From PGYR01 sp041595255 (GTDB taxonomy: Bacteria > Bacteroidota > Ignavibacteria > Kapaibacteriales > UBA2268), in NCBI GenBank assembly GCA_041595255.1, contig JBFHKR010000033.1, positions 1 through 22,661 on the forward strand: DNA of 22,661 nucleotides, in the 5' to 3' direction. A program made the translations under genes and the position numbers. Shown here in pieces: positions 1 through 8,572 of the stretch. The notes below the pieces were generated by a model, which searched no databases, was not told where the DNA came from, and saw only the letters and a list, made by a program, of their open reading frames with translations. Every line of letters begins with the position of its first letter. Position 1 is the first letter of the stretch.

Positions 1-1736
1 ATTAGCAATTCATAAGTACTTTGACTTATATTAACTTTACCAACTTCTCCGGCACTCTCCATTCTCGATGCGGTATTTACCGTATCACCCCAAATATCAT
101 ATTGGAATTTCTTTACTCCGACTATTCCTGCTACTACGTTGCCTGTGTTTATCCCTACTCTCATTTCGAATGGATATTTGCCTGCTTTCACTCGCTCTAT
201 TTTGCGTTTGCTAATGAATTCTACCATCTCAAGTCCTGCTAGAACAGTGTTTTTGATTGAGTCATTGTATGGTACAGGCAATCCACCCGCAGCCATATAC
301 GAATCGCCAATTGTCTTAATCTTCTCGATTCTATATTTCGAGCAAATATTATCGAATGCCTCGAAGCAAGTGTTTATTTCTGAGACTAATTCAGTTGCAG
401 ATAGCTCTTCTGAAATTTGTGTGAACTCCTTGAAATCAGTGAATAGTACGGAGATTAAATCATAGCTTTTAGCCTCAGATTTACCGTTTTCTTTGAGCTC
501 TTGCGCTATTTTTTCAGGTAGTATGTTGAGTAACAATGCTTCTGATCTTTCTTTTTCTATTGAAATTTCATTTCTTGATTTTTTGATGGATTTGTTTCTG
601 AAATACAAACTAACAGCTATCACAAGTAAAAGTAACCCAGAGCCAATAGCTATATTTCGTTTCTGATTCTCACTATTTAGTTGCTTTTCATATTCTAGTT
701 TCAATTCTAATTCTTTTTGATTCTGTCTAAGACTATCTGCTACTAATTGCTTTTGGAATTCCATTTGTTGAAGGTCTTTCAATATTTCATTCGAATTAAT
801 ACTATCATTTAGTGCAGTCATTTTCTCGTGAAAAAGTAGAGCTTGTGTGTTATTTTCTTGACCTTTATATGCTTTGTATAAACAATCGCACGCATTTCTC
901 TCATATTCTGGTGAACCAATTTGTTTACTTACTTCCAAGCCTTCCTTGCACACACTTATCGCATCATTGTACTTATTTAGAATATTATAAATAGTACCAA
1001 GGTTAATGTTCGAATTCGCATATCCACTAAGATTATTTAAACTCTTGTTCAAATCGATACTTTTCTGTAAATATATCATTGCCTTTGTAGGGCTATCAGT
1101 ATGTTTATAGTATAATCCTATACTATTATAAGTTCTTGCCAAACCTGGTTTATGATTAATTTCTTCTGATATTTTTAAGCTTCTGTTGAAATATTCTAAA
1201 GCTTTTTCAAAATCAAGGTTTGAGTTGTACAAAGCCCCAATATTGTTGAGTAAACCTGCCATTCCAACTTTATTCCCATCTTTTTCAAAATACTCTAACC
1301 CCTTCTTATAATATATAATTGCGTTGTTTATATCTTCCTGAGATGCATATACATTTCCAATGTTGTTATATAAAGAAGATAATTCAGAATTATTTGCGAC
1401 ACTCTCACGCATCGTTAGACTTTGTTTAAAGTATTCCAAAGCTTTTACGTAATCTCCTCTCCCAAAATGAATATTTCCTAAGAGATTCATAGCTGAAGAA
1501 ATACCTCTTTCATTCTTCTTTTCTTTTGCAAAAACTAGCAATCTATTTGATAAAATTAGTGCCGAATCAGGGTTTGAATAAAGGTGTTTGATAGCTATAA
1601 ATCTACCTAAAGAGGCTATACGATTTGAATCCGATAGAGAGGGATTATTCCAATTATTATAAAGTGAATCTAAGCTGGAAGATTTGGAATATGAAAAAGT
1701 TAAAACTATAATGGAAAGAATTATTATTTTCTTCAT
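1..1736 (-). CDS. TPR receptor-type class III adenylate cyclase (3' end beyond window)
   Basis: Probably makes cAMP from ATP in the cytoplasm under control of a periplasmic TPR domain. The reading frame is open for 578 codons from ATG at 1734-1736 to the window edge; comparison with the next gene suggests only about 30 residues are missing. Order: signal peptide (MKKIIILSIIVL...), at least five TPR units, a CDCLYKAYK motif, a coiled coil, one membrane helix near 359-377, the transducer motif LLLNILPEKIAQELK, then the cyclase domain. All expected catalytic residues are visible: metal-binding D434 (LFTDFKEF) and D478 (IGDSYMA), adenine-selecting K474 and D547 (QYDIWGD), and transition-state N554 and R558 (NTASRMES). 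Its ATG overlaps the stop of the upstream paralogue in an ATGA (1733-1736), so translation is probably coupled. Family assignment is firm; the ligand is unknown. Confidence 0.9.
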   Translation of the reverse strand, partial: MKKIIILSIIVLTFSYSKSSSLDSLYNNWNNPSLSDSNRIASLGRFIAIKHLYSNPDSALILSNRLLVFAKEKKNERGISSAMNLLGNIHFGRGDYVKALEYFKQSLTMRESVANNSELSSLYNNIGNVYASQEDINNAIIYYKKGLEYFEKDGNKVGMAGLLNNIGALYNSNLDFEKALEYFNRSLKISEEINHKPGLARTYNSIGLYYKHTDSPTKAMIYLQKSIDLNKSLNNLSGYANSNINLGTIYNILNKYNDAISVCKEGLEVSKQIGSPEYERNACDCLYKAYKGQENNTQALLFHEKMTALNDSINSNEILKDLQQMEFQKQLVADSLRQNQKELELKLEYEKQLNSENQKRNIAIGSGLLLLVIAVSLYFRNKSIKKSRNEISIEKERSEALLLNILPEKIAQELKENGKSEAKSYDLISVLFTDFKEFTQISEELSATELVSEINTCFEAFDNICSKYRIEKIKTIGDSYMAAGGLPVPYNDSIKNTVLAGLEMVEFISKRKIERVKAGKYPFEMRVGINTGNVVAGIVGVKKFQYDIWGDTVNTASRMESAGEVGKVNISQSTYELL

Positions 1737-3937
1737 AGTTTATCTGCACTTTTTACAAAATACATATCAACTTCGCCTTTGCCTTTGGCTTGTATCTTAC
1801 CTCTATACTCGAATATAAAGTCGGGGTCATCTTTGAGTATATTATAAGTAGTCTGACCAATATTTACTTTCATAACTTCTCCAGCACTCTCCATACGCGA
1901 TGCGGTGTTTACCGTATCACCCCATATATCATATTGGAATTTCTTTACTCCGACTATACCTGCTACTACAGGGCCTGTATAAATTCCTAATCTCATTTCG
2001 AAACAGATTTCATTTTTATTAGACCTTTCCTTTGCTCTTTCAATTATAAACTGCTGTATTTCGATGGCTGCTAATACTGTATTTTTAGTGGACTCTTCGA
2101 AAGGTACAGGTAATCCACCAGCGGCCATGTAAGAATCTCCGATAGTCTTTATTTTCTCAATTTTATATTTTTCACATATTTTATCAAATTCTTCGAAGCA
2201 ATAATTTATTTCATCAACTAATTGATGAGCTGTTAGCTTTTCTGATGCTTGAGTAAATTCTTTGAAGTCAGTAAACATAATAGTTACATTCTCATAATCT
2301 CTAGCTGTTGATTTTCCTTTTTCTTTTAATTCTTTTGCTATTTTGGCAGGGAGTATATTCAGAAGAAGAGTCTCAGATCGGTCTCTTTCCTTAGCTATCT
2401 CGTCATTTGTCTTTCGTATATAACGGTTCCTACTATACAATCCTCCCGTTACTAATATAAGGATCAAACCAATTGCAAAGGCAATATTTCTTTGCTGGTT
2501 TTCAGTGGATATCCGGTTTTCGTACTCTAGTTTTGTTTTTAATCTTAGTTTTTCCTGCTTCAAACTGTCAGCTAACTTAGATTTCTGAAATTGGATTTTT
2601 TGTATATCTTTAGAAGCATCTATTGTGCTCAATTGATTAGAATATTCGATGAATTTCTCATATTGTTCTAACGCTTTTGAGTGTTGCGATGTTTTTTTAT
2701 AAGCTCGGTATAAGCAATCACAAGATAATTTTTTAGTTTGTAAGTTGTCTAGTTCGTTAGCGATACTTGCAGCACGTGTACAATAATTGAGTGCTTGTTT
2801 TAATAAGCCTTCCTCTATGTTGGATATACCCAAATTACTCAAAGCACTAGCTATCCCATTCTTTTCATCTATTTCTTCAAAAATTTCTAAGCTCTTTTTG
2901 AAATAGTAATTAGCTTTACTGTTGTTTCTCAGTTTATTGTGTATGTTTCCTAATGAAAGTAAAGATATGGCTATCCCACTTTTGTTGCCTATCTCTTCAT
3001 TTATTTGCAAAGATTGTAAGATGTATTTCAAAGCGGAATCATATTTATTTTGAGCAATTAGTATATCACCCATTTCTACATAAGAATTTGCTAACCCGCG
3101 TTTGTTTTTACTATCTTTTTCTATCTCGATACTTTTATTAATGTACTCTTTTGCTTTGTCGTATTCACGAAATTCTATGTATATTAAACCGATGTTGTGA
3201 AAAGTAGATGCTTTTCCAGCTTCATCACCAAGTTCGGTTTTAATATTTATACTTCTATCAAAATAATCTAAAGCGTTTACATATTCTCCTTTCTCTAAGT
3301 ATATCAAGCCCAGATTATTATACAATGCTGAAATCTGTTCTTTTCTTTCTAGTTTTATGAATACTCTCAATGCACCATGATAGTGCTCAAGTGCTTTATT
3401 ATAGTCGGCTAATTCTTTATAAACTGAACCTAGATTTACATAAGTGGCAGCTATTTCCTCTTTCTTATTAAGCTCTTTATATTTTTTTATAGTTTCTTGA
3501 AGCTCTGTAATTGCCAAATTAAAATCACCTTTGTAGTAATTAGTAATTCCAATGTAATATAGTGATTGGGCTAAATTGAATTTATGTAGTGGGTCTTTAC
3601 TTGTTTCTAAGCTCTTTTCAAATCTAACAAGTGCTTCGTTATAATCCCCTTTTATTAGATTCAGTACTCCTTGCATCATTGATACGTTTGCAAGGCCAAA
3701 ATTCTTTATTTTTTTGTCCTTAGTAATACTGTATTGATAGAGTTTATCTATGTAGAATTCTGAGGAATCCGAATTCAGATTAATATAATTTGACCATATA
3801 TACTTATTATATGCTTCTATTCTAATGGAATCACTTAATGTGCGATTTTCCCATATAACAAGTAATGAATCCTTAGCAGCATTCAGGTTGAGGTATATAG
3901 AAAAAATAAAGTATAGAGTTATTAGAAAGTATTTCAT
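1733..3937 (-). CDS. TPR receptor-type class III adenylate cyclase, full length (734 aa)
   Basis: Membrane-bound adenylate cyclase with an extracytoplasmic TPR sensor. An N-terminal signal sequence (about 1-20) is followed by about eight TPR units (about 80-400), a CDCLYRAYKK motif, a charged coiled coil (about 435-483), one membrane helix (about 484-501), the linker LLLNILPAKIAKELK and a C-terminal cyclase domain (about 545-734). Catalytic set complete: metal ligands D557 (MFTDFKEF) and D601 (IGDSYMA), substrate-selecting K597 and D670 (YDIWGD), and N677/R681 (NTASRMES). The Lys/Asp pair argues for ATP rather than GTP. It is the middle of three tandem paralogues: 65 bp after the cyclase-less one and overlapping the next by 4 bp. 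Parts of its cyclase DNA are almost identical to the downstream copy. The signal peptide implies periplasmic TPRs; the sensed molecule cannot be read from the sequence. Confidence 0.93.
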   Translation of the reverse strand: MKYFLITLYFIFSIYLNLNAAKDSLLVIWENRTLSDSIRIEAYNKYIWSNYINLNSDSSEFYIDKLYQYSITKDKKIKNFGLANVSMMQGVLNLIKGDYNEALVRFEKSLETSKDPLHKFNLAQSLYYIGITNYYKGDFNLAITELQETIKKYKELNKKEEIAATYVNLGSVYKELADYNKALEHYHGALRVFIKLERKEQISALYNNLGLIYLEKGEYVNALDYFDRSINIKTELGDEAGKASTFHNIGLIYIEFREYDKAKEYINKSIEIEKDSKNKRGLANSYVEMGDILIAQNKYDSALKYILQSLQINEEIGNKSGIAISLLSLGNIHNKLRNNSKANYYFKKSLEIFEEIDEKNGIASALSNLGISNIEEGLLKQALNYCTRAASIANELDNLQTKKLSCDCLYRAYKKTSQHSKALEQYEKFIEYSNQLSTIDASKDIQKIQFQKSKLADSLKQEKLRLKTKLEYENRISTENQQRNIAFAIGLILILVTGGLYSRNRYIRKTNDEIAKERDRSETLLLNILPAKIAKELKEKGKSTARDYENVTIMFTDFKEFTQASEKLTAHQLVDEINYCFEEFDKICEKYKIEKIKTIGDSYMAAGGLPVPFEESTKNTVLAAIEIQQFIIERAKERSNKNEICFEMRLGIYTGPVVAGIVGVKKFQYDIWGDTVNTASRMESAGEVMKVNIGQTTYNILKDDPDFIFEYRGKIQAKGKGEVDMYFVKSADKL

Positions 3938-4002
3938 AGAAATTTGTAAGTAACTTTATTATCAATATACTAAATATTTCTAATTATAACTTTTAAAAAT
4001 TA

Positions 4003-5400
4003 TTAATCACCTTCTTCGTATTTTTTGCTATTCTTCCTTTTTATGAGATATCCACCTGAGACTAATAATACTAGAATACCACTTCCTAAAAATAACAGAT
4101 CTCTAATATTGTTATTTTCCTTAATTTCTTTTTCCACTCTTATTTTTTCTTTTGCCAGACTGTCAGCTAATATTTCTTTCTCGTATTCTAGTTCTGCCAA
4201 CTTCTCAGCTGTTTCTTTATTATTTATACTATCCAACAATATTTTGGATATCTCCATGTATTCTATTGCTTTTTTGTCATTTCCTTTTGCTTTGTATGAT
4301 TCGTACAAACAATCGCAAGCATCTTTCTCTATTTCTATAGCACCAATTTTTCTTGATAGGCTATAACTTTTTTCGCAATTCTCTATTGCCTTTTTTAACT
4401 CTTTCAAGGCAAGATGGCACCGACCTATATTCATATAACAAGCAGATATATCATAGCTCTGTTCTATTTCTTCGTATGACTTAAGACTCTCGGTAAAATG
4501 CCAAAGGGCTTGTTTGTTATCACCTTGATCTTTTGTTAGTTCCCCCAATAGAAACATCACATTTGCTATACCTTTTATATTGTTTAGCATAATATGTATT
4601 TTTAGAGATTTGTTATAATATTCTAATGCATCATCGTAGTTCTTCATTCCGGCTTTTACATATCCTACATTAGAGTATGTATCTGCTAAGTAGAATTTGT
4701 CATTAAGTTCTTCAGCTATTTCTAAGGATTTGGTGATATTTATTAGTGCTTTATCCATATCCCCAAGATCATAATATATAAGTGCTATATTCATATGCCC
4801 ATTGCCTATTCCTTCTTTGTATCCTACTTCTTTAGATAGTTTTACAGTTAACTCATAGTATTCTATAGCTTTCTTATTATTGCCAATATAATCATATATA
4901 ATCCCCATATTATTATATGTTTTTATAATACCGAATTTGTCACCTATCTCTTTTTGTATTTCTAAACACTTTTTATTGTATTCCATAGCCTTATCATAAT
5001 CACCAAGTTGATTATACATTAAAGACATATTCGTAAGTGAGTTTGTTATTCTAACTTTGTTATTCATTTTTTTGTTTAGTTCGAGCCCTTTGTTCAAGTA
5101 TTCTATGGCTTTTTTATAATTCCCATTAAAAGAACTAAGTATAGCGTAGTTGTTATATGCCTCACTCATACCGACGTCATTTTTTTTCATTTCGGAGAAA
5201 AGAAACAATTCATCGTTTAATGATTTAGCAGAATCGGGATTAGAATTTAATACGTTGAAAGTGATGAATTTTGCCAGAGCTACTATACGGCTCGAGTCAG
5301 GTAATTTGTTATTTTCCCATATAGAATATAAGGAGTCTGCATTGTTGGATTTTGCTATAGATGAGAATATAATAAATAGAATAAGGACCGTTTTCTTCAT
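4003..5400 (-). CDS. Secreted-anchored TPR protein, cyclase-less paralogue (465 aa)
   Basis: Same plan as the two cyclases downstream up to the membrane helix, then it stops. It has a signal peptide (MKKTVLILFIIFSSIAKS), the shared N-terminal pattern of DSSRI followed by SNPDSA, seven or eight TPR units, the shared CDCLYESYK motif, a coiled coil with the shared ADSL motif, and one membrane helix (about 432-451). Only about 13 polar residues (KRKNSKKYEEGD) remain on the cytoplasmic side. The 65 bp to the next gene are too short to hold a cyclase remnant, and the next gene has its own signal peptide, so this is not a frameshifted fusion. It is first in the operon, so it may act as a co-receptor or as a decoy that pairs with the cyclases; that role is inference. 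It could equally belong to a cyclase-independent TPR family. Confidence 0.85.
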   Translation of the reverse strand: MKKTVLILFIIFSSIAKSNNADSLYSIWENNKLPDSSRIVALAKFITFNVLNSNPDSAKSLNDELFLFSEMKKNDVGMSEAYNNYAILSSFNGNYKKAIEYLNKGLELNKKMNNKVRITNSLTNMSLMYNQLGDYDKAMEYNKKCLEIQKEIGDKFGIIKTYNNMGIIYDYIGNNKKAIEYYELTVKLSKEVGYKEGIGNGHMNIALIYYDLGDMDKALINITKSLEIAEELNDKFYLADTYSNVGYVKAGMKNYDDALEYYNKSLKIHIMLNNIKGIANVMFLLGELTKDQGDNKQALWHFTESLKSYEEIEQSYDISACYMNIGRCHLALKELKKAIENCEKSYSLSRKIGAIEIEKDACDCLYESYKAKGNDKKAIEYMEISKILLDSINNKETAEKLAELEYEKEILADSLAKEKIRVEKEIKENNNIRDLLFLGSGILVLLVSGGYLIKRKNSKKYEEGD

Positions 5401-5434
5401 TTATATCTTATTAGTTTGATAAAAGTAAATTTCA

Positions 5435-5467
5435 TTCAGTTAAACAAATATAATACATTAAACTGAA
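5435..5467. repeat. Inverted repeat flanking a candidate promoter box
   Basis: TTCAGTT at 5435-5441 is matched by its exact complement AACTGAA at 5461-5467, with a 19-base spacer. The spacer contains the candidate -7 box of the TPR/cyclase operon (5445-5452). The geometry suits an operator or an mRNA 5' hairpin, but no regulator is identified. Confidence 0.4.
5445..5452 (-). promoter_or_regulatory. Candidate -7 box for the TPR/cyclase operon
   Basis: On the minus strand this reads TATATTTG, an exact match to the Bacteroidota sigma-A -7 consensus TAnnTTTG, about 45 bases before the ATG of the first TPR gene (5400). No clear -33 TTTG is seen at the usual distance, so the call rests on the -7 element and position only. 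Confidence 0.4.
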
Positions 5468-5534
5468 ATTTATTAGAGTTCTAATTTTTCTTATTTCACT
5501 GCCTTAGTAAAGTTAGCACAATCAAAATATAGGC

Positions 5535-5562
5535 ATCTAATCCAAATGAGGTCGTATTAGAT
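5535..5562 (-). terminator. Possible weak terminator hairpin after the trk operon
   Basis: ATCTAAT (5535-5541) and ATTAGAT (5556-5562) form a 7-bp stem with a 14-base loop, 8 bases past the stop of the distal trkH gene. The stem is AT-rich, and only a short broken T-run (ATATTTTG) follows on the minus strand, so intrinsic termination here is uncertain. Confidence 0.3.
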
Positions 5563-5569
5563 TGAAAAA

Positions 5570-7009
5570 TTACTTCTTCCAATATGAAGGTGCTAATAGT
5601 ATAATAACTGTCAATACTTCCAATCTACCAACTAACATAAGAAATGATAATAACCACTTCGAAATATCAGGTAAAAAACCAAAATTATCTGTAGGGCCAG
5701 TCAAATTTAAACCTGGGCCGATATTATTAATAGCTGTTACGCCAGAACCTATCGCTGATTCTAGATCCAATCCAAATAGTATTAACAAATAAATAGATAC
5801 ACCCAATATAAACATATAGAGAACAAAAAAGCCAAGTACATCATGTATTACTTTATCTTCTATTCTTGTGTCTCCTACTTTAATCGGCACTATTGCTCTA
5901 GGGTGTAGTACTTTAACAAATTGGTTGTAAGCGAATTTGATTAATAGTATTACCCTAATTACTTTCATACCACCAGAAGTGGATCCAGCCATTCCTCCGA
6001 CGAACATCAAAGCTAGGGTCATTATTTGTGATGAATTGGACCATTGTTCGAAATCTGAGGTAGCAAAACCAGTTGTAGTTATAACAGCGATTACATGGAA
6101 GAGTACATCACGTATAGCGGGCTCTACAGCACCAGCATAGAGATGATAAACATCTGTAAAAATAAAAATAGAAGTAAAAAATATTATAAATATATATACT
6201 CTGAATTCAGTGCTTTTGAATACACTTCTTACATCTCCACGCATCCAGTGATAGTGAAGCGAGAAATTAGTCCCCGCTATAAACATAAATATAATAACTA
6301 TATATTGCGTGTAAGGGGTCTCACCAGCTAAACTCAAATTTTTCGTTGAGAAACCTCCTGTAGCCATAGTAGCGAAAGCATGATTGAGAGAGTGATAAAA
6401 ATCCATACCTCCAACCATAAGTAAACCAAGCTCAGTCACTGTCAGTAATACATAAACTCCCCAAAGTAATTTAGCTGTTTGAGTGATTCTGGGTTTTAGT
6501 CTATCCGAAATTGGACCTGGGGATTCAGCCTTGAATAGCGACATACCACCGATACCGAGGAACGGTAATATAGCTATGGTCAAAACGATTATACCCATAC
6601 CCCCGAACCAATGGGTTATACTACGCCAAAGTAATATACCTTGGGGCAATGATTCTATCTCAGATAGTATCGTGGAGCCTGTTGTTGTAAATCCAGACAT
6701 TGATTCAAAAAAAGCATCGGCGAAAGAAGGAATAGCACCAGACAACATATAAGGCAAGCTACCTAATAATGCCATGATTATCCATCCGAAAGAAACTATT
6801 GCGAAACCATCTTTTGTTTTAAGATCTGTTTTTTTATCATTTGTTAAAAATGATAGTATTCCTATGCTGAAACAAATAGCTGCAGATATCAGAAATGCCT
6901 GTGCATCACCCGAATCATAATAATAACAAAATGGTAAAGGTAATAACATACCTAACCCTAGGAATATAGAAAGAAATGCTAATACTCGTATTACAATTTT
7001 ATAGTTCAT
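5570..7009 (-). CDS. trkH: Potassium uptake protein TrkH, distal copy (479 aa)
   Basis: Pore subunit of the Trk K+ uptake system in the inner membrane. The protein is hydrophobic throughout and about the usual length for TrkH. All four selectivity-filter loops with their glycines are visible: TTTGST (about residue 110), ATGGFST (about 217), TTTGFAT (about 313) and NNIGPGLN (about 431). The intramembrane gating loop reads GGMAGSTSGGMK, with the conserved Lys. It is third in the operon, 117 bp after a second trkH of exactly the same length and clearly more than half identical sequence. The start MNYKIVIRVLAF aligns with the start of the other copy. In filter loop 4 this copy keeps the NN before GPG seen in common TrkH proteins, so it looks like the more conventional K+ pore of the pair. 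Confidence 0.95.
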   Translation of the reverse strand: MNYKIVIRVLAFLSIFLGLGMLLPLPFCYYYDSGDAQAFLISAAICFSIGILSFLTNDKKTDLKTKDGFAIVSFGWIIMALLGSLPYMLSGAIPSFADAFFESMSGFTTTGSTILSEIESLPQGILLWRSITHWFGGMGIIVLTIAILPFLGIGGMSLFKAESPGPISDRLKPRITQTAKLLWGVYVLLTVTELGLLMVGGMDFYHSLNHAFATMATGGFSTKNLSLAGETPYTQYIVIIFMFIAGTNFSLHYHWMRGDVRSVFKSTEFRVYIFIIFFTSIFIFTDVYHLYAGAVEPAIRDVLFHVIAVITTTGFATSDFEQWSNSSQIMTLALMFVGGMAGSTSGGMKVIRVILLIKFAYNQFVKVLHPRAIVPIKVGDTRIEDKVIHDVLGFFVLYMFILGVSIYLLILFGLDLESAIGSGVTAINNIGPGLNLTGPTDNFGFLPDISKWLLSFLMLVGRLEVLTVIILLAPSYWKK

Positions 7010-7126
7010 GAATTTTAATAAAATTTTATTGACTTGTTAAATAAAGCCATAAGAATGTAACGTAATATCGAGCAATATACGAAATAATAAATTTATAGTA
7101 CTAAAGTTATCTAGTGTAGTTCGGTA

Positions 7127-8566
7127 TCATTTGCTCCAATAATTAGGTGACAATAGTATAATTACAGTTAGTAACTCTAGTCTACCAGCTAACATAAGGA
7201 ATGAAAGGAGCCATTTAGAAATGTCCGGTAAAAATGAAAAGTTATCCATTGGCCCGACTAAGTTGAGTCCTGGACCAACGCCACTCATCGCAGTAACTAC
7301 TGCCCCGATCGAACTAACGAAATCCAATCCGAAAACTGTTAATAATAAAACAGAAGTAGTCAGTATTACTATGTAGAGCATAAAAAATCCAAGTACATCT
7401 AATACGGTTTTATCATCTACATATCTATTACCTATTCGAAGTGGTACGACTGCTCTTGGATGCAGTACTTTGACAAACTGATTGTAAGTGAATTTGAATA
7501 GCAGTATCAACCTTACAGTTTTGATACCACCTGCCGTAGATCCAGCCATACCGCCTCCCATCATCAAAAGTAATAGTATTACTTGTGAGGTTGTACTCCA
7601 TAGCTCATAATCGGCAGAAGCAAAACCTGTACAAGTTATACATGACACTACTTGAAATAATGAGTCCCGAAATGCTAATTCAAAAGCTCCATTATATTGA
7701 GTATAAATATTGAAGAATATTAGAAAACTTGCAAGGATTATAGAAAAAAAATAAAACCTGAACTCGGGGCTTTTAAAATAAGTAGTAAAGTTACCTTTTA
7801 CGAAGTAATAATGCAAAGAAAAGTTAGTCCCAGCTAGTACCATGAAAGCAATTAATATATATTGTATATAAGGCGTTTGACCTACTATACTCGCATTGTA
7901 AGTAGAAAATCCTCCAGTAGCAAGGGTTGCAAAAGCGTGGTTAATAGAGTCATAAAAACTCATACCCCCACTCATTAATAATAATATTTCAGATATGGTT
8001 AATACCACATAAACTGTCCACAGTAGTTTTGCTGTTTGAGTTATTCGTGGTTTTAGTTTTTCAGAGAATGGCCCGGACGATTCTGCTTTAAATAGCTGCA
8101 TACCTGCTATACCTAAAAATGGGAGTATTGCAATAGTAAGTACTATAATACCCATCCCACCAAGCCAATGTGTAATACTGCGCCAGAAAAGTATACCTTT
8201 GGGTAATGCCTCTATATCGGTCAGTATTGTTGAGCCAGTCGTTGTAAATCCTGACATCGTCTCGAATATAGCGTTAGTGAAATTTGGGATTGATCCAGAG
8301 AGTAGATAAGGTAAACTACCAAGTAGGGCCATGATTATCCAACCAAAAGTAACTATAGCAAATCCATCTTTAGTTTTGAAATCTTTGCTTATATCTTTGG
8401 GTATAAATACTAATAGACCTATAGCGAAACAAATAGAGGCCGATTCTAGCAGAGCAGCTGCATCTCCTGAGTCATAATAATAGGAGAAGGGTAGTGGTAA
8501 TAGCATACCTATCCCTAAAAATATAGACAGGAAGGCTAATACTCTTAAAACTAATTTTACGTTCAT
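7127..8566 (-). CDS. trkH: Potassium uptake protein TrkH, proximal copy (479 aa)
   Basis: Second Trk pore subunit, directly after trkA with a 6-bp gap, so very likely co-transcribed and perhaps translationally coupled. The four filter glycines are kept: TTTGST, ATGGFST, TCTGFAS and SGVGPGLN. Compared with the distal copy, loop 3 has a Cys (ITCTGFAS against ITTTGFAT), loop 4 has SGV in place of NNI before GPG, and the gating loop is GGMAGSTAGGIK instead of GGMAGSTSGGMK. The two proteins align without a length change from first to last residue, which indicates tandem duplication followed by divergence around the pore. Different affinity or Na+/K+ selectivity is an inference. Family identity is firm. 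Confidence 0.95.
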   Translation of the reverse strand: MNVKLVLRVLAFLSIFLGIGMLLPLPFSYYYDSGDAAALLESASICFAIGLLVFIPKDISKDFKTKDGFAIVTFGWIIMALLGSLPYLLSGSIPNFTNAIFETMSGFTTTGSTILTDIEALPKGILFWRSITHWLGGMGIIVLTIAILPFLGIAGMQLFKAESSGPFSEKLKPRITQTAKLLWTVYVVLTISEILLLMSGGMSFYDSINHAFATLATGGFSTYNASIVGQTPYIQYILIAFMVLAGTNFSLHYYFVKGNFTTYFKSPEFRFYFFSIILASFLIFFNIYTQYNGAFELAFRDSLFQVVSCITCTGFASADYELWSTTSQVILLLLMMGGGMAGSTAGGIKTVRLILLFKFTYNQFVKVLHPRAVVPLRIGNRYVDDKTVLDVLGFFMLYIVILTTSVLLLTVFGLDFVSSIGAVVTAMSGVGPGLNLVGPMDNFSFLPDISKWLLSFLMLAGRLELLTVIILLSPNYWSK

Positions 8567-8572
8567 TTCGAA

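Noticed and set aside
3937..3982. TAGAAAT/ATTTCTA stem at the start of the middle cyclase gene
   Set aside because: 7-bp AT-only-flanked arms with a 32-base loop; expected by chance in such AT-rich DNA and not convincing as a translation switch.
3938..4002. Possible frameshift remnant linking the cyclase-less TPR gene to a lost cyclase domain
   Set aside because: Only 65 AT-rich bases, with no cyclase motif in any frame, and the next gene begins with its own signal peptide.
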